From the NCBI GenBank assembly GCA_026692705.1, contig JAPLOE010000120.1, forward strand, positions 1-38,472: a stretch of DNA of 38,472 nt, given 5' to 3'. Source of the DNA: Planctomycetota bacterium (GTDB taxonomy: Bacteria; Planctomycetota; UBA1135; GCA-002686595). Shown here one piece after another: positions 23,323-30,482 of this stretch. The first letter of the stretch is position 1; each line of letters starts with the position of its first letter. Both the position numbers and the translations under genes were made by a program. Under the pieces are notes generated by a model. The model had not been told where the DNA came from and ran no database searches. It saw only the letters and a list, made by a program, of their open reading frames with translations.

Positions 23323-24093
23323 GTGAGCGCCCTCCTCGCGCGCTGGCTCTGCCTCGCCGCGCTGCTCCTCGGTTCGTTCGGTTCCTTCGCGCGTGCGCAG
23401 GAAAGCGAGCTGCCGCGCAATGACGGCTGGGTGACCGACACCGCCGGTGTCCTGAGCCCGACCGAAGAACGCAAGCTCGAGAGCCTCCTCGAAAGCCTGC
23501 GTCGCAACACGACGAACGAGATCGCGGTCGTGGTGCTGCCCGACCTCGGCGGGCAGCCGATCGAGCGCGTCGCGCTCGAGCTCGGCCGGCGCTGGAAGGT
23601 CGGCGCGAAGGACAAGAACAACGGCGTCGTGCTGTGCGTCGCGATCGCGGAGCGCAAGCTGCGCATCGAGGTCGGCTCGGGCCTCGAAGGTGACCTGACC
23701 GACGCGGAGGCCGGACGCATCATCCGCGAGGAGATCGCGCCGAGTTTCCGCGCGGGCAAGCTCTACGAAGGCCTGTTCAACGGCATCGCCGCGATCCACA
23801 CGCGCATCTCCGACCAGCCGCTGCCGGCGGAAGTCGCGCAGGCCCAGCGCCAGCGCAAGAGCGGGGACCCTGTCCGCGCAATCCTCGGGCTCGTCGGCGC
23901 GCTGTTCCTGTTGTTCATCCTGCTCGGCGGCATGGGTCGAGGAAGGGGCGGCGTCGGTTCGGCGTTGCCGTGGATCCTGATGGCGAGCGGCCACCGTCGC
24001 GGCGGAGGTTTCGGCGGCGGAGGTGGCGGTGGCTTCGGCGGGTTTGGTGGTGGCGGCGGATTCAGCGGCGGCGGCGCCTCGGGAGGCTGGTGA
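23323..24093 (+). CDS. TPM-domain protein, YgcG-like
   Basis: A 256-residue protein: signal peptide (1-25), TPM domain (about 33-165) and a C-terminal transmembrane helix (about 188-205) with a Gly-rich tail of about 35 residues (GGGGGGGFGGFGGGGGF-type). The TPM core has WVTDTAGVLSPTEERKLESL, EIAVVVLP, NNGVVLCVAIAERKLRIEVG and SGLEGDLTDAEAGRIIREEI. TPM domains have been linked to phosphatase activity and photosystem repair in plants; in bacteria the role is unclear. It starts at GTG 23323. Its stop overlaps the next start (TGATG), giving a tight lemA-TPM-TPM operon. Confidence 0.88.
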   Translation: MSALLARWLCLAALLLGSFGSFARAQESELPRNDGWVTDTAGVLSPTEERKLESLLESLRRNTTNEIAVVVLPDLGGQPIERVALELGRRWKVGAKDKNNGVVLCVAIAERKLRIEVGSGLEGDLTDAEAGRIIREEIAPSFRAGKLYEGLFNGIAAIHTRISDQPLPAEVAQAQRQRKSGDPVRAILGLVGALFLLFILLGGMGRGRGGVGSALPWILMASGHRRGGGFGGGGGGGFGGFGGGGGFSGGGASGGW

Positions 24094-24878
24094 TGCTCAC
24101 GATCCTGCAACCGGCGAACGACTGGGTCGCGGCGCACGCGAACGAAGGTTCGTGGCTCGCGCGTGGGCTCGAGCTCGCGCCCTGGCTCGGTTTGGCCTTG
24201 CCCGCGCTGCTCGTCGTGCGCGCGCTCGTGCAACACCGGCGCTACCGAGCGGTCAACGTGCTCACGCCCGCCGACCTCGATGCGCTGCACGAGGCGGTGC
24301 GCGCGGCGGAACGCCGCACCGTCGGCGAGATCGTGCCCGTGGTCGTCGAACGTTCCGACTCCCATCCGCAGGCCGCGCTCGCGGCGGCGCTGGTGTTCGC
24401 GTTCGCGGTGCCGATGCTCGGCCTCGGGCTGCTGCCGTGGGGCGAGCCGCAGTGGATCGTGCTCGCGCAGCTCGCGGGTGCACTCGCTGGCTGGCTGCTC
24501 GCGCGCGCGTTGCCGGGTTTCGCGCGGCTCTTCGTGAGCGAGGCGCGCGCGACACACGTGGCGAACGAACAGGCCCTGCAGGAATTCACAGGCCTCGGCT
24601 TGCACCGCACGGCGGCCGAGAGTGGCGTGCTGGTGTTCGTCAGCCTGTTCGAACGGCGCGTGATCGTGCTCGGCGACCGCGGCATCGACGCGAAGGTTGG
24701 CGCGGAGCACTGGAAGAAAGTCGACGAGGCCGTGCTGGCCGGAGTTCGTGCGGGATCGCTGCGTGGCGGGCTCGTCGAAGGCATCCGGCTCGCGGGCGGG
24801 GTGCTCGCCGAGCACTTCCCCTCCCCCGACGGCGGCCGCAACGAACTTCCCGACCGCGTCGTCGTGCGCGCGAGCTGA
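24093..24878 (+). CDS. second TPM-like membrane protein
   Basis: A 261-residue protein, third gene of the lemA operon. A first helix (about 26-45) is followed by LTPADLDALHEAVRAAERRT with VGEIVPVVVERSDSHPQA, a TPM-type start. Two more helices (about 97-140) interrupt the domain before the second half (LFVSLFERRVIVLGDRGIDA, KKVDEAVLAGVRAG, GLVEGIRLAGGVL). The split by a helical hairpin is known in the TPM group that pairs with LemA. A GTG at 24090 next to ATG 24093 would add one residue. Confidence 0.85.
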   Translation: MLTILQPANDWVAAHANEGSWLARGLELAPWLGLALPALLVVRALVQHRRYRAVNVLTPADLDALHEAVRAAERRTVGEIVPVVVERSDSHPQAALAAALVFAFAVPMLGLGLLPWGEPQWIVLAQLAGALAGWLLARALPGFARLFVSEARATHVANEQALQEFTGLGLHRTAAESGVLVFVSLFERRVIVLGDRGIDAKVGAEHWKKVDEAVLAGVRAGSLRGGLVEGIRLAGGVLAEHFPSPDGGRNELPDRVVVRAS

Positions 24879-24881
24879 CCG

Positions 24882-24909
24882 ACGGGGCTTGGGCCCCGTG
24901 CTATCTTTT
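24882..24909 (+). terminator. intrinsic terminator of the lemA operon
   Basis: ACGGGGC and GCCCCGT pair perfectly around TTGG, four bases after the stop, and GCTATCTTTT follows. This is the best intrinsic-terminator shape in the window. The T-rich end overlaps the -10-like element of the next gene. Confidence 0.6.
24902..24907 (+). promoter_or_regulatory. TATCTT -10-like element of the candidate selenoprotein gene
   Basis: TATCTT lies six bases before GTG 24914, inside the tail of the terminator of the lemA operon. If used, transcription would begin at or next to the start codon, giving a leaderless mRNA. Confidence 0.4.
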
Positions 24910-24913
24910 GCGC

Positions 24914-25270
24914 GTGGAACAGCAGCCCGATTACGCCGTCGTCGCCCAGGGAGACATGCACCTCCTGCGGGAAGTGCAGACCGTGCTCAAGCGCAGTGGC
25001 ATCGACGCACGCATGATGTCGCCGCCGGGTGGCTGCGGCTCCGGCGGCGGGTGAAGCTCGACCCTTTGGCTCGCGGTCGCGAGCCACGAAGGTCCGACGG
25101 CGGCGAAGCTGGTGTTCGACCACTGGGGCCGCGAGCTCGACCCTGAATCGCTCCAGCGCGCGCTGGGTGCGATCGATCTCGACGCGGCCGAAGGTGGCTG
25201 CCCGGCTTGCGGAGCGCGTTTCCCGACGACGGCGAAGCGCTGCCCGGAGTGTGGGCTGCGCTTCGGTTGA
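24914..25270 (+). CDS. candidate selenoprotein with C-terminal zinc ribbon (TGA at 25052-25054 read as Sec)
   Basis: If TGA 25052-25054 is read through, the frame encodes 118 residues with selenocysteine at position 47. The N-terminal part (1-38) is YAVVAQGDMHLLREVQTVLK then RSGIDARMMSPPGG, a beta-alpha-beta start like DUF2007 signalling or metal-binding domains. Then comes the motif Cys41-Gly-Ser-Gly-Gly-Gly-Sec47-Ser-Ser. The downstream half (48-118) continues in the same frame: TLWLAVASHEGPTAAKLVFD closes the fold, and CPAC-x10-CPEC (96-113) is a zinc ribbon. Codon choice is the same on both sides of the TGA. A SECIS-like hairpin starts 13 bases after it. The Cys-x5-Sec pair suggests redox or metal chemistry. 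I do not recognise the family. Alternatives are a true stop giving a 46-residue peptide, or a sequencing error of a Cys TGC/TGT codon. The selA-D genes are not in this window. Confidence 0.7.
25058..25097 (+). promoter_or_regulatory. SECIS-like hairpin downstream of the in-frame TGA
   Basis: The apical stem GGCTCGC (25068-25074) / GCGAGCC (25079-25085) is perfect, with loop GGTC (25075-25078) and one extra T-A pair (25067/25086). Below it, GACC-C-TT (60-66) pairs with AAGGTC (89-94) with one bulged base, and TC/GA extends it outward. The loop lies about 21 bases after the TGA. The bacterial SECIS of E. coli fdhF has a GGUC-containing apical loop at 18-20 bases, read by SelB. Confidence 0.65.
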
Positions 25271-25303
25271 GGTTCGCGCGCGCGGCGGACAGCCCGCGCC
25301 CGA

Positions 25304-26308
25304 TCAGACGCTGAGCTTCAGCGAGAAGGCGACGAACGGCGCCGGATCGACCTCGAGCTCGGACTGCAGCGCGCCGTCGCGGTCGAGCGTCGAGAGCTCG
25401 CGCCACAGGTTGACGCCGCCGAAGAGCTCGACCTCGAAGCCGTCCCCGGCCCGGCGCGAGACGCCGAGGCCCGCGCGGATCTCCTCGTCGCGGAAGACGC
25501 CGCTGGGCAGCGGGTTGTCGTCGTTGAGGCGGAACTGGCGCAGCTGGTACTGGGCGCGGCCGAACAGGCTCCAGGCCTCGTCGAGCGCTAGCCGGCCTTC
25601 GATCGACGTCCCGCGCGCCTCGAAGCTCAGCCGGTCCGTCGCCTGCCACTTCAGGCCGAGGAACGGCCAGATCCACGGGTCGTCCTCGAGGCGCGAGAGC
25701 ACCGCGATGCCGACGTCGACCGACAGGTCCTTGCTCGCGGTGTAGTGCACGCCGCCGACGCCGCCGGCCACGAGCGAGTCGCGCGGGCTGGCCTCGTCCT
25801 CACCGCCGAGCGCGAGCTCGAACCCGGCGAACCAGCCGGCGCCCTCGTCGGAAGGCGTGCGCACGATGCCGGACACGCTGGCGCGGTAGAGGTCGTTGAA
25901 GGGCTTCGAGTTGCCCGGGACGAGCTGGTTGGAGCCGCCGAGGTTGTAGAACGAGGCCTCGGTCGAGACCTGGAAGGCCGCGAGGCGCTCGTCGTCGAGG
26001 CGCGAGCCGAACAGCACCTGCCAACCGCCGCGCTGGGAGGAGACTTCGCCGCCGCCGGTCAGGCCACCGGAGGTGCTCGCCTCGCCGAAAGCGCGCGCAT
26101 CGAAGAACGAACGCGGGCGCGGGGCGCTGGCGGCCTTCTCGAGCTCTTCCATGTAGCTGGAGGCGACCGTCGCCGTCGGACCGGAGGCGCCAGCGAAGGC
26201 ATCGGGCACGGCCGGCAGCGGGCGGAAGGCGTTCTGCGCGAGGGCCGGAGTGAGGAGCAGCAGGCTGGCGGTGAGAGTCGAGGTGATTCGCAAGTTGGAG
26301 GGTCGCAT
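25304..26308 (-). CDS. outer-membrane beta-barrel protein, DUF6268-like
   Basis: A 334-residue exported protein with signal peptide (1-24, ending PALAQ). From about residue 85 it is a run of alternating amphipathic strands (FYNLGGSNQLV, WFAGFELALGGED, LSVDVGIAVLSRLED, LSFEARGTSIEGRL, FEVELFGGVNLWREL) ending in APFVAFSLKLSV. The final strand fits a barrel recognised by BamA, although it ends in Val instead of Phe. The layout resembles the DUF6268 outer-membrane proteins of planctomycete-type genomes. Function unknown. A nested hairpin precedes its ATG by ten bases. Confidence 0.7.
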   Translation of the reverse strand: MRPSNLRITSTLTASLLLLTPALAQNAFRPLPAVPDAFAGASGPTATVASSYMEELEKAASAPRPRSFFDARAFGEASTSGGLTGGGEVSSQRGGWQVLFGSRLDDERLAAFQVSTEASFYNLGGSNQLVPGNSKPFNDLYRASVSGIVRTPSDEGAGWFAGFELALGGEDEASPRDSLVAGGVGGVHYTASKDLSVDVGIAVLSRLEDDPWIWPFLGLKWQATDRLSFEARGTSIEGRLALDEAWSLFGRAQYQLRQFRLNDDNPLPSGVFRDEEIRAGLGVSRRAGDGFEVELFGGVNLWRELSTLDRDGALQSELEVDPAPFVAFSLKLSV

Positions 26309-26318
26309 TCGGGACTGC

Positions 26319-26364
26319 GGCGACCGCTCCGTGGTTGGAAGGGCTCTCCCCTTCCTCGGTCGCC
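26319..26364 (-). promoter_or_regulatory. nested hairpin in the 5' leader of the beta-barrel gene
   Basis: The outer arms GGCGACCG (26319-26326) and CGGTCGCC (26357-26364) are perfect complements. They enclose a second perfect hairpin, GGAAGGG / CCCTTCC (26337-26343 and 26349-26355) around five bases. The structure ends ten bases before ATG 26308, so it can control ribosome access or mRNA life. Confidence 0.5.
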
Positions 26365-26463
26365 AACGAACCGTACCCCGGCCTTGCGAAGGGCGCGGTC
26401 AGCGGGAGCGCCGACTCTTGAGAGCGGCTCCCCGAAAACGTCGCGACCTGGAAAACCCTTCCG

Positions 26464-26691
26464 TCAGTCCTGCTTGGAACCGTCGCGCGCGGGCCGCGTC
26501 AGCGCCGGCGGCGCAGCCAGGTTGCGCGCGTTGTAGTGCGTGCAGGTCGGGCACTTGTGGTAGTGCTCGCGCTGCCGCTTCTGGCATTCGGCGACCGAGA
26601 TGGTCGAGGCCATGAGCGCCACGGCACCGTCCGTGCGCGTCGGGCAGACCTGCATCCCCGGGGGCGTCTGGAGTTCGCCTGCGTCAGCCAT
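26464..26691 (-). CDS. small protein with a Cys/His-rich C-terminal half
   Basis: A 75-residue protein of unknown function. It has MQVCPTRTDGAVALMASTIS (from about residue 13), then VAECQKRQREHYHKCPTCTH. Four cysteines, in Cys...Cys...Cys-x2-Cys spacing, and two or three histidines suggest a bound zinc or other metal. ATG 26691 is chosen as the last start before the cysteine-bearing core. It sits between an isomerase and a beta-barrel gene on the same strand, with 88-base and 155-base gaps, so it is probably its own unit. Confidence 0.55.
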   Translation of the reverse strand: MADAGELQTPPGMQVCPTRTDGAVALMASTISVAECQKRQREHYHKCPTCTHYNARNLAAPPALTRPARDGSKQD

Positions 26692-26779
26692 CAGCGCGCT
26701 CCTTGCATCGTGACAACCTTCGGGTGCCGGTTCATGGGCGGCATTCTGAGCGCACCCGGGGTCCGGCCGCAAGGGCGGA

Positions 26780-27652
26780 TCAGTGCGGAGAAGCGAGAGC
26801 CGCGCGCAAGAGCCGCAGGGATTCCTGGGCAGCCCATGCCCCACGGTGGCTATCGCGCGACAGCTCGACGGCCGCCATTCCGTCGTAACCGACTTCCAGA
26901 AGGCCATTTAGGACGTCGGGCAGGTTCAGCACGCCGTGGCCGAAGAGCTGGTGCTCGTGCACCCCGGCCGGACAGTCGTCGAGGTGCACGTGGCACAGGC
27001 GCGGGGCGAGCGCGCGGATGTGCTCGGAGACCGGCAGGTCGCCGGTGACGACGCAGTGGCCGACGTCGAGGCACAGGCCGAGCTCGTCGCCGTCCTTGCC
27101 GAGGCGCTCGAGCAGCTCGAGGTAGCCCGCGGGGCGCTCGACGAACATCCCGGGCTCGGGTTCGAAGGCGACGCGCACGCCACGCTTCGCTCCGTGCTCG
27201 AGCACGCGCCGCAGGCCGTCGACGAGCCGCTGCCACACCGCTTCCGGAGCCGCCGCGCCGCCGCGTCGGTCCGCGACGGCGCCACCCGGGTCCGCACCGG
27301 ACCACAGCGACACGACGCCGGCGTCGAGCTCGGCCGCGAGGTCGATCGAGCGCTCGAGGAACCTCACCCGGCGCAGGCGCTGCTCCGGGTCGGGGTCGAG
27401 CAGCGTCGGCCAGTGCTTGCGGAAGGGATCGAGCAGGTAGCGCGCGCCGGTCTCGATGGCGAGCTCGAGGCCGAGCTCGTCCGACCAGCGGCGCACGTCC
27501 TCGACGAGGCGCGGCGACGGATCGAGCGGATCGAGCTGGCCCGCGTCGGGAGTGATCGCCACGCCCTCGTACCCCAGCTCCGACAGGAGCCGCAGGGCGT
27601 CGAGCAGCCGATGGTGGGCGAGCCCGTTGGTGTTGTAGCCGAGCCGGAACAC
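26780..27652 (-). CDS. sugar phosphate isomerase/epimerase-like TIM barrel protein
   Basis: A 290-residue AP-endonuclease-2/xylose-isomerase-type barrel. Metal-binding landmarks are present: IETGARYLLDP (strand 3 Glu), VAFEPEPGMFV (Glu), LCLDVGHCVVTGD (Asp and His), and CHVHLDDCPAGVHEHQLFGH (His). VELSRDSHRGAWAAQESL closes the barrel. The fold covers sugar epimerases, inosose dehydratases and hydroxypyruvate isomerases, and the substrate cannot be read from sequence alone. The start is GTG 27652. The upstream SDR gene stops 26 bases before, so the two are probably cotranscribed. Confidence 0.8.
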   Translation of the reverse strand: MFRLGYNTNGLAHHRLLDALRLLSELGYEGVAITPDAGQLDPLDPSPRLVEDVRRWSDELGLELAIETGARYLLDPFRKHWPTLLDPDPEQRLRRVRFLERSIDLAAELDAGVVSLWSGADPGGAVADRRGGAAAPEAVWQRLVDGLRRVLEHGAKRGVRVAFEPEPGMFVERPAGYLELLERLGKDGDELGLCLDVGHCVVTGDLPVSEHIRALAPRLCHVHLDDCPAGVHEHQLFGHGVLNLPDVLNGLLEVGYDGMAAVELSRDSHRGAWAAQESLRLLRAALASPH

Positions 27653-27678
27653 GCTGCGACCAGTCTAGCCCGCGCGCC

Positions 27679-28509
27679 TCAGCGCCGCGGCGCCGTCCAA
27701 CCGCCGCCCAGGCGCTTCACCAGCATCCGGTCCGCCGTGCGGGGCGCGAGCAGGCTCAGGAACGCGATCATGCGCCACTTCCAGGCCAGCCAGACCTCCG
27801 GCTGCGGCTCGCGGTCGAGGTCGAGCACCGCCCGCGCGACCCGCTGCGGCGAGTCGGCCCCGGCGAGGTTCGGCCCTGGCAACCCGCGCGGGTTGGGCTG
27901 CGTCGCGAAGAATGCCGTGCGCGTGAGCGTGACGTCGAGCGCACACACCGCGATGCCGTCCTCGGCCCACTCGATGCGCAGGCCCTCGGCGATCGAGTTC
28001 AGCGCCGCCTTGCTCGCCGCGTAGACCACCTGCCCAGGGATGCCACGGCGCGCGACGATCGACGACACGAGCACCATCACGGGCCGTGCCCCCGCACGCA
28101 GGAGCGGCAGGCTCTCGCGCGCGACGTCGACGACCGCGGTGACGTTGGTGGCGAGCACCGAACGTGCGGCCTCGGGACTGGTGTCCTCGACCCGCGCCAG
28201 ACAGCCGTGACCGGCGTTCTGCACGACCAGATCGATCGCGCCGAAGCGCTCTTTCACCTTGGCGAGCGCGGCGGCGACCGCTGCGGCGTCGCGCAGGTCG
28301 CAGGGCAGGCACAGATGAGCCTCAGGCCGCGGCAACGACTTCGCGACGCGCTCGAGCTCCTCCGCACGCCGCGCAAGCAACGCCACCGAATATCCGGCGG
28401 CCGCCAGCTCGCGCGCCGTCGCCTCGCCGATCCCCGACGACGCGCCGGTGACCAGCGCCCGCCGGGGAACCTGCGCGGTGGCCTGCGACACTGGCGACGG
28501 GGCGGCCAT
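27679..28509 (-). CDS. short-chain dehydrogenase/reductase
   Basis: A 276-residue NAD(P)-dependent oxidoreductase of the classical SDR type. The cofactor motif is VTGASSGIG (about residues 20-28); the core is VVQNAGHG; the catalytic residues are Ser (VSSIVA) and Tyr-x3-Lys (YAASK). The C-terminal extension (residues about 215-276) includes WLAWKWRMIAFLSLLAPR, an amphipathic or membrane-leaning helix found in SDRs that act on lipids. The substrate is unknown. It starts eight bases after the preceding membrane-protein gene, on the same transcript. Confidence 0.88.
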   Translation of the reverse strand: MAAPSPVSQATAQVPRRALVTGASSGIGEATARELAAAGYSVALLARRAEELERVAKSLPRPEAHLCLPCDLRDAAAVAAALAKVKERFGAIDLVVQNAGHGCLARVEDTSPEAARSVLATNVTAVVDVARESLPLLRAGARPVMVLVSSIVARRGIPGQVVYAASKAALNSIAEGLRIEWAEDGIAVCALDVTLTRTAFFATQPNPRGLPGPNLAGADSPQRVARAVLDLDREPQPEVWLAWKWRMIAFLSLLAPRTADRMLVKRLGGGWTAPRR

Positions 28510-28517
28510 CGCGGCCT

Positions 28518-29081
28518 TCAGCGCGCGATCGACTTGTGCAGCCAGCGCACCTTGTCGATCCACTCGGTGCGGGTCTTCATGATGCGGCGCACTTCCGGGT
28601 TGGCGTCGCCGTACTTGGTGAGGAGGTCCTCCTCCCAGACGGCGGTCATCTCGAAGGCTTCGTTGAGCTTGTCGCGCGAGGCCGCGCCCTTGGAGTTGAG
28701 CAGCGGAGTGTCGCTGGCGTTCTTCGCCGCGACGGCCTCGTCGTACAGGCCGAGGCCTTCCTGCGCGATCTTGCAGGCCTTGATCCAGTTCGCATCGTTG
28801 GCGAGCCCCTCCGGCGCTTCCGCGACGAAGATGCGGCCCGAGCCCGAGCTCTTCGCCTTCGACGGCGGCGCTTCCGGAGGCAGATCGGCGAAAGGCTTCG
28901 GCTTGGTCGAGACCTCGGCCTTCGGCTCTTCCTTCTTCGGCTTGCCGCCGAGCACCGCGATCGCACCGCCGCCCGCGAGGACGACGACGACGAGCAGCGG
29001 GATCAGCGGGTTGAGGCCGGACTTGCGCTGGGGACGGCGCCCGCGTTCGGGCTCTTCCTGATTCGGCTGGGGACGAGGCAT
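28518..29081 (-). CDS. single-pass membrane protein of unknown function
   Basis: A 187-residue protein. A basic cytoplasmic start (residues 1-22) leads to one transmembrane helix (about 25-45, LIPLLVVVVLAGGGAIAVLG), a Lys/Pro/Glu-rich linker, and a helical C-terminal domain (about 85-187, with WIKACKIAQEGLGLYDEAVA and WEEDLLTKYGDANPEVRRIM). It has no motif I can name. It would expose its helical domain to the periplasm. It leads the SDR-isomerase operon. Confidence 0.65.
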   Translation of the reverse strand: MPRPQPNQEEPERGRRPQRKSGLNPLIPLLVVVVLAGGGAIAVLGGKPKKEEPKAEVSTKPKPFADLPPEAPPSKAKSSGSGRIFVAEAPEGLANDANWIKACKIAQEGLGLYDEAVAAKNASDTPLLNSKGAASRDKLNEAFEMTAVWEEDLLTKYGDANPEVRRIMKTRTEWIDKVRWLHKSIAR

Positions 29082-29105
29082 CGGGGGCTCCGGGTTGGGG
29101 TCGCG

Positions 29106-29111
29106 ATGATA
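29106..29111 (-). promoter_or_regulatory. TATCAT -10-like element
   Basis: TATCAT on the reverse strand lies 24 bases before ATG 29081 of the membrane protein and fits the recurring TATNNT pattern. Confidence 0.4.
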
Positions 29112-29144
29112 CCCCGTGGCGTACGTGCGGTGACGGACCGCGAG

Positions 29145-30482
29145 CTACGGCGCGCGCCGCAAGCGCGCGAAGTAGCCGCCATCGATCGGGCCGGCGCCGC
29201 GCTCCTGCGTCGTGTCGGTGTCGGGCAGGCTCTCGCGCTCTTCCTCGAGGGTCCACCCCGCGTGGCGCGTGAGGAACGCGTCGACCGTGCGGCGGTTTTC
29301 CTCGGGTTCGATCGAGCAGGTCGACCACACCAGCCGGCCGCCGGGGCGCACGAGCTCGGCCGCGCGGTCGATGAGCCGCGTCTGGATGGCCGCGAGCTCC
29401 GCGCGCGAGGCCGGGCCGAAGCGCCAGCGCGCCTCGGGCCGCTGCGCGAGCACGCCGGTGTTGCTGCACGGCGCGTCGACGAGCACGCCGTCGAACGTGC
29501 GCGTCCCCAGCGCCTCGCCGGCGTCGGTGGCGAGCACCTCGACGCGCTCCTCGACGCCCAGACGCTGCACGGTCGAGCGCAGGCGCTCGAGCCGCGATTC
29601 GTTGGAGTCGCAAGCAATGACGCGCGCGCCGGAGGCCGCGAGCACCGCCGTCTTGCCACCGGGAGCCGCACACAGGTCGACCAGCTCCTCGCCCGCGCGC
29701 GCCTGCAGCGCTTCCGCCGCGCGCAACGCATGCTCGCCCTGGATCGTGAGCCGGCCTTCGGTGAACGCCGCGCAGGACGTGACGGCTTCGGCCGTGGCCG
29801 AAGGCGCGAGCAACACGCGCTCGTGCACGCCGTCGCGCGTCTCGACTCCGAGCGCGCGCAGTTCGTTCGCGAGCTCCGCCCGCTCGCCCGCAACCACGCG
29901 CATCGAAAGCGGCGCCTCGTCGAGCGCCAGCTCGGCCAGCGCACGCGCCTTGGCCTCGCCGTGGCGCGCGATCCAGCGCTTGAGCATCGGCGCCGGCATC
30001 GAGAGCGCGTCTTCGGCCCACAGGAGCGGATGTTCGACCGGGTCGCGGAACACCGGCTCGCGGAACGAAAGGTTGCGCCCGACGAGATCGCGGCGCGGAT
30101 CGCCGGAACGCGCGTTCTCGAGCCGGTCGTACAGGCTGTTCAGGAATTCGCGCGCGATGCGGACCTTCGCGGGCCCCAGCGTCTGGCGCACGGCGTCCGA
30201 ACACTCCGCGAGCACCGCGTGCGGCGGGATGCGGTCGAGGAACAGCGCCTGCGCGAGCGCGATGTGCAAATGCGCGAGCATCTCGGCGTTCTTGATCGCC
30301 GGCGCGATGGCGTGGATCACGGCACGGAGCGTCGTGCGGCGACGCACTTCGGTGCCGAGGATGCGCCGCACGAGCCCGCGGTCGCGCGCGTCGAGCTCGG
30401 CCTCGTCGGAAAAGCGCTCCACGTCGCGCAAGGGCGTCGTGGAACCGGAACGCAGGATCGCGTAAGCGACGAGTCGGCTCAT
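29145..30482 (-). CDS. rsmB: 16S rRNA (cytosine(967)-C(5))-methyltransferase RsmB
   Basis: A 445-residue RNA m5C methyltransferase. An N-terminal NusB-like RNA-binding domain (about 1-140) is followed by the SAM-binding core with DLCAAPGGKT (about 260-269). The two family cysteines are in VDAPCSNTGVLA and in WSTCSIEPEENR, the nucleophile and release residues. The C-terminus ends GYFARLRRAP, as expected. ATG 30482 overlaps the fmt stop (ATGA), matching the classic fmt-rsmB gene order; the ribosome probably re-initiates here. Confidence 0.9.
   Translation of the reverse strand: MSRLVAYAILRSGSTTPLRDVERFSDEAELDARDRGLVRRILGTEVRRRTTLRAVIHAIAPAIKNAEMLAHLHIALAQALFLDRIPPHAVLAECSDAVRQTLGPAKVRIAREFLNSLYDRLENARSGDPRRDLVGRNLSFREPVFRDPVEHPLLWAEDALSMPAPMLKRWIARHGEAKARALAELALDEAPLSMRVVAGERAELANELRALGVETRDGVHERVLLAPSATAEAVTSCAAFTEGRLTIQGEHALRAAEALQARAGEELVDLCAAPGGKTAVLAASGARVIACDSNESRLERLRSTVQRLGVEERVEVLATDAGEALGTRTFDGVLVDAPCSNTGVLAQRPEARWRFGPASRAELAAIQTRLIDRAAELVRPGGRLVWSTCSIEPEENRRTVDAFLTRHAGWTLEEERESLPDTDTTQERGAGPIDGGYFARLRRAP

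Noticed and set aside
25052-25270. Separate short gene after the TGA instead of read-through
   Set aside because: The downstream half has no start codon or ribosome site at its beginning, lies in the same frame as the upstream half, and the SECIS-like hairpin sits at the join. A frameshift is not needed to join them.
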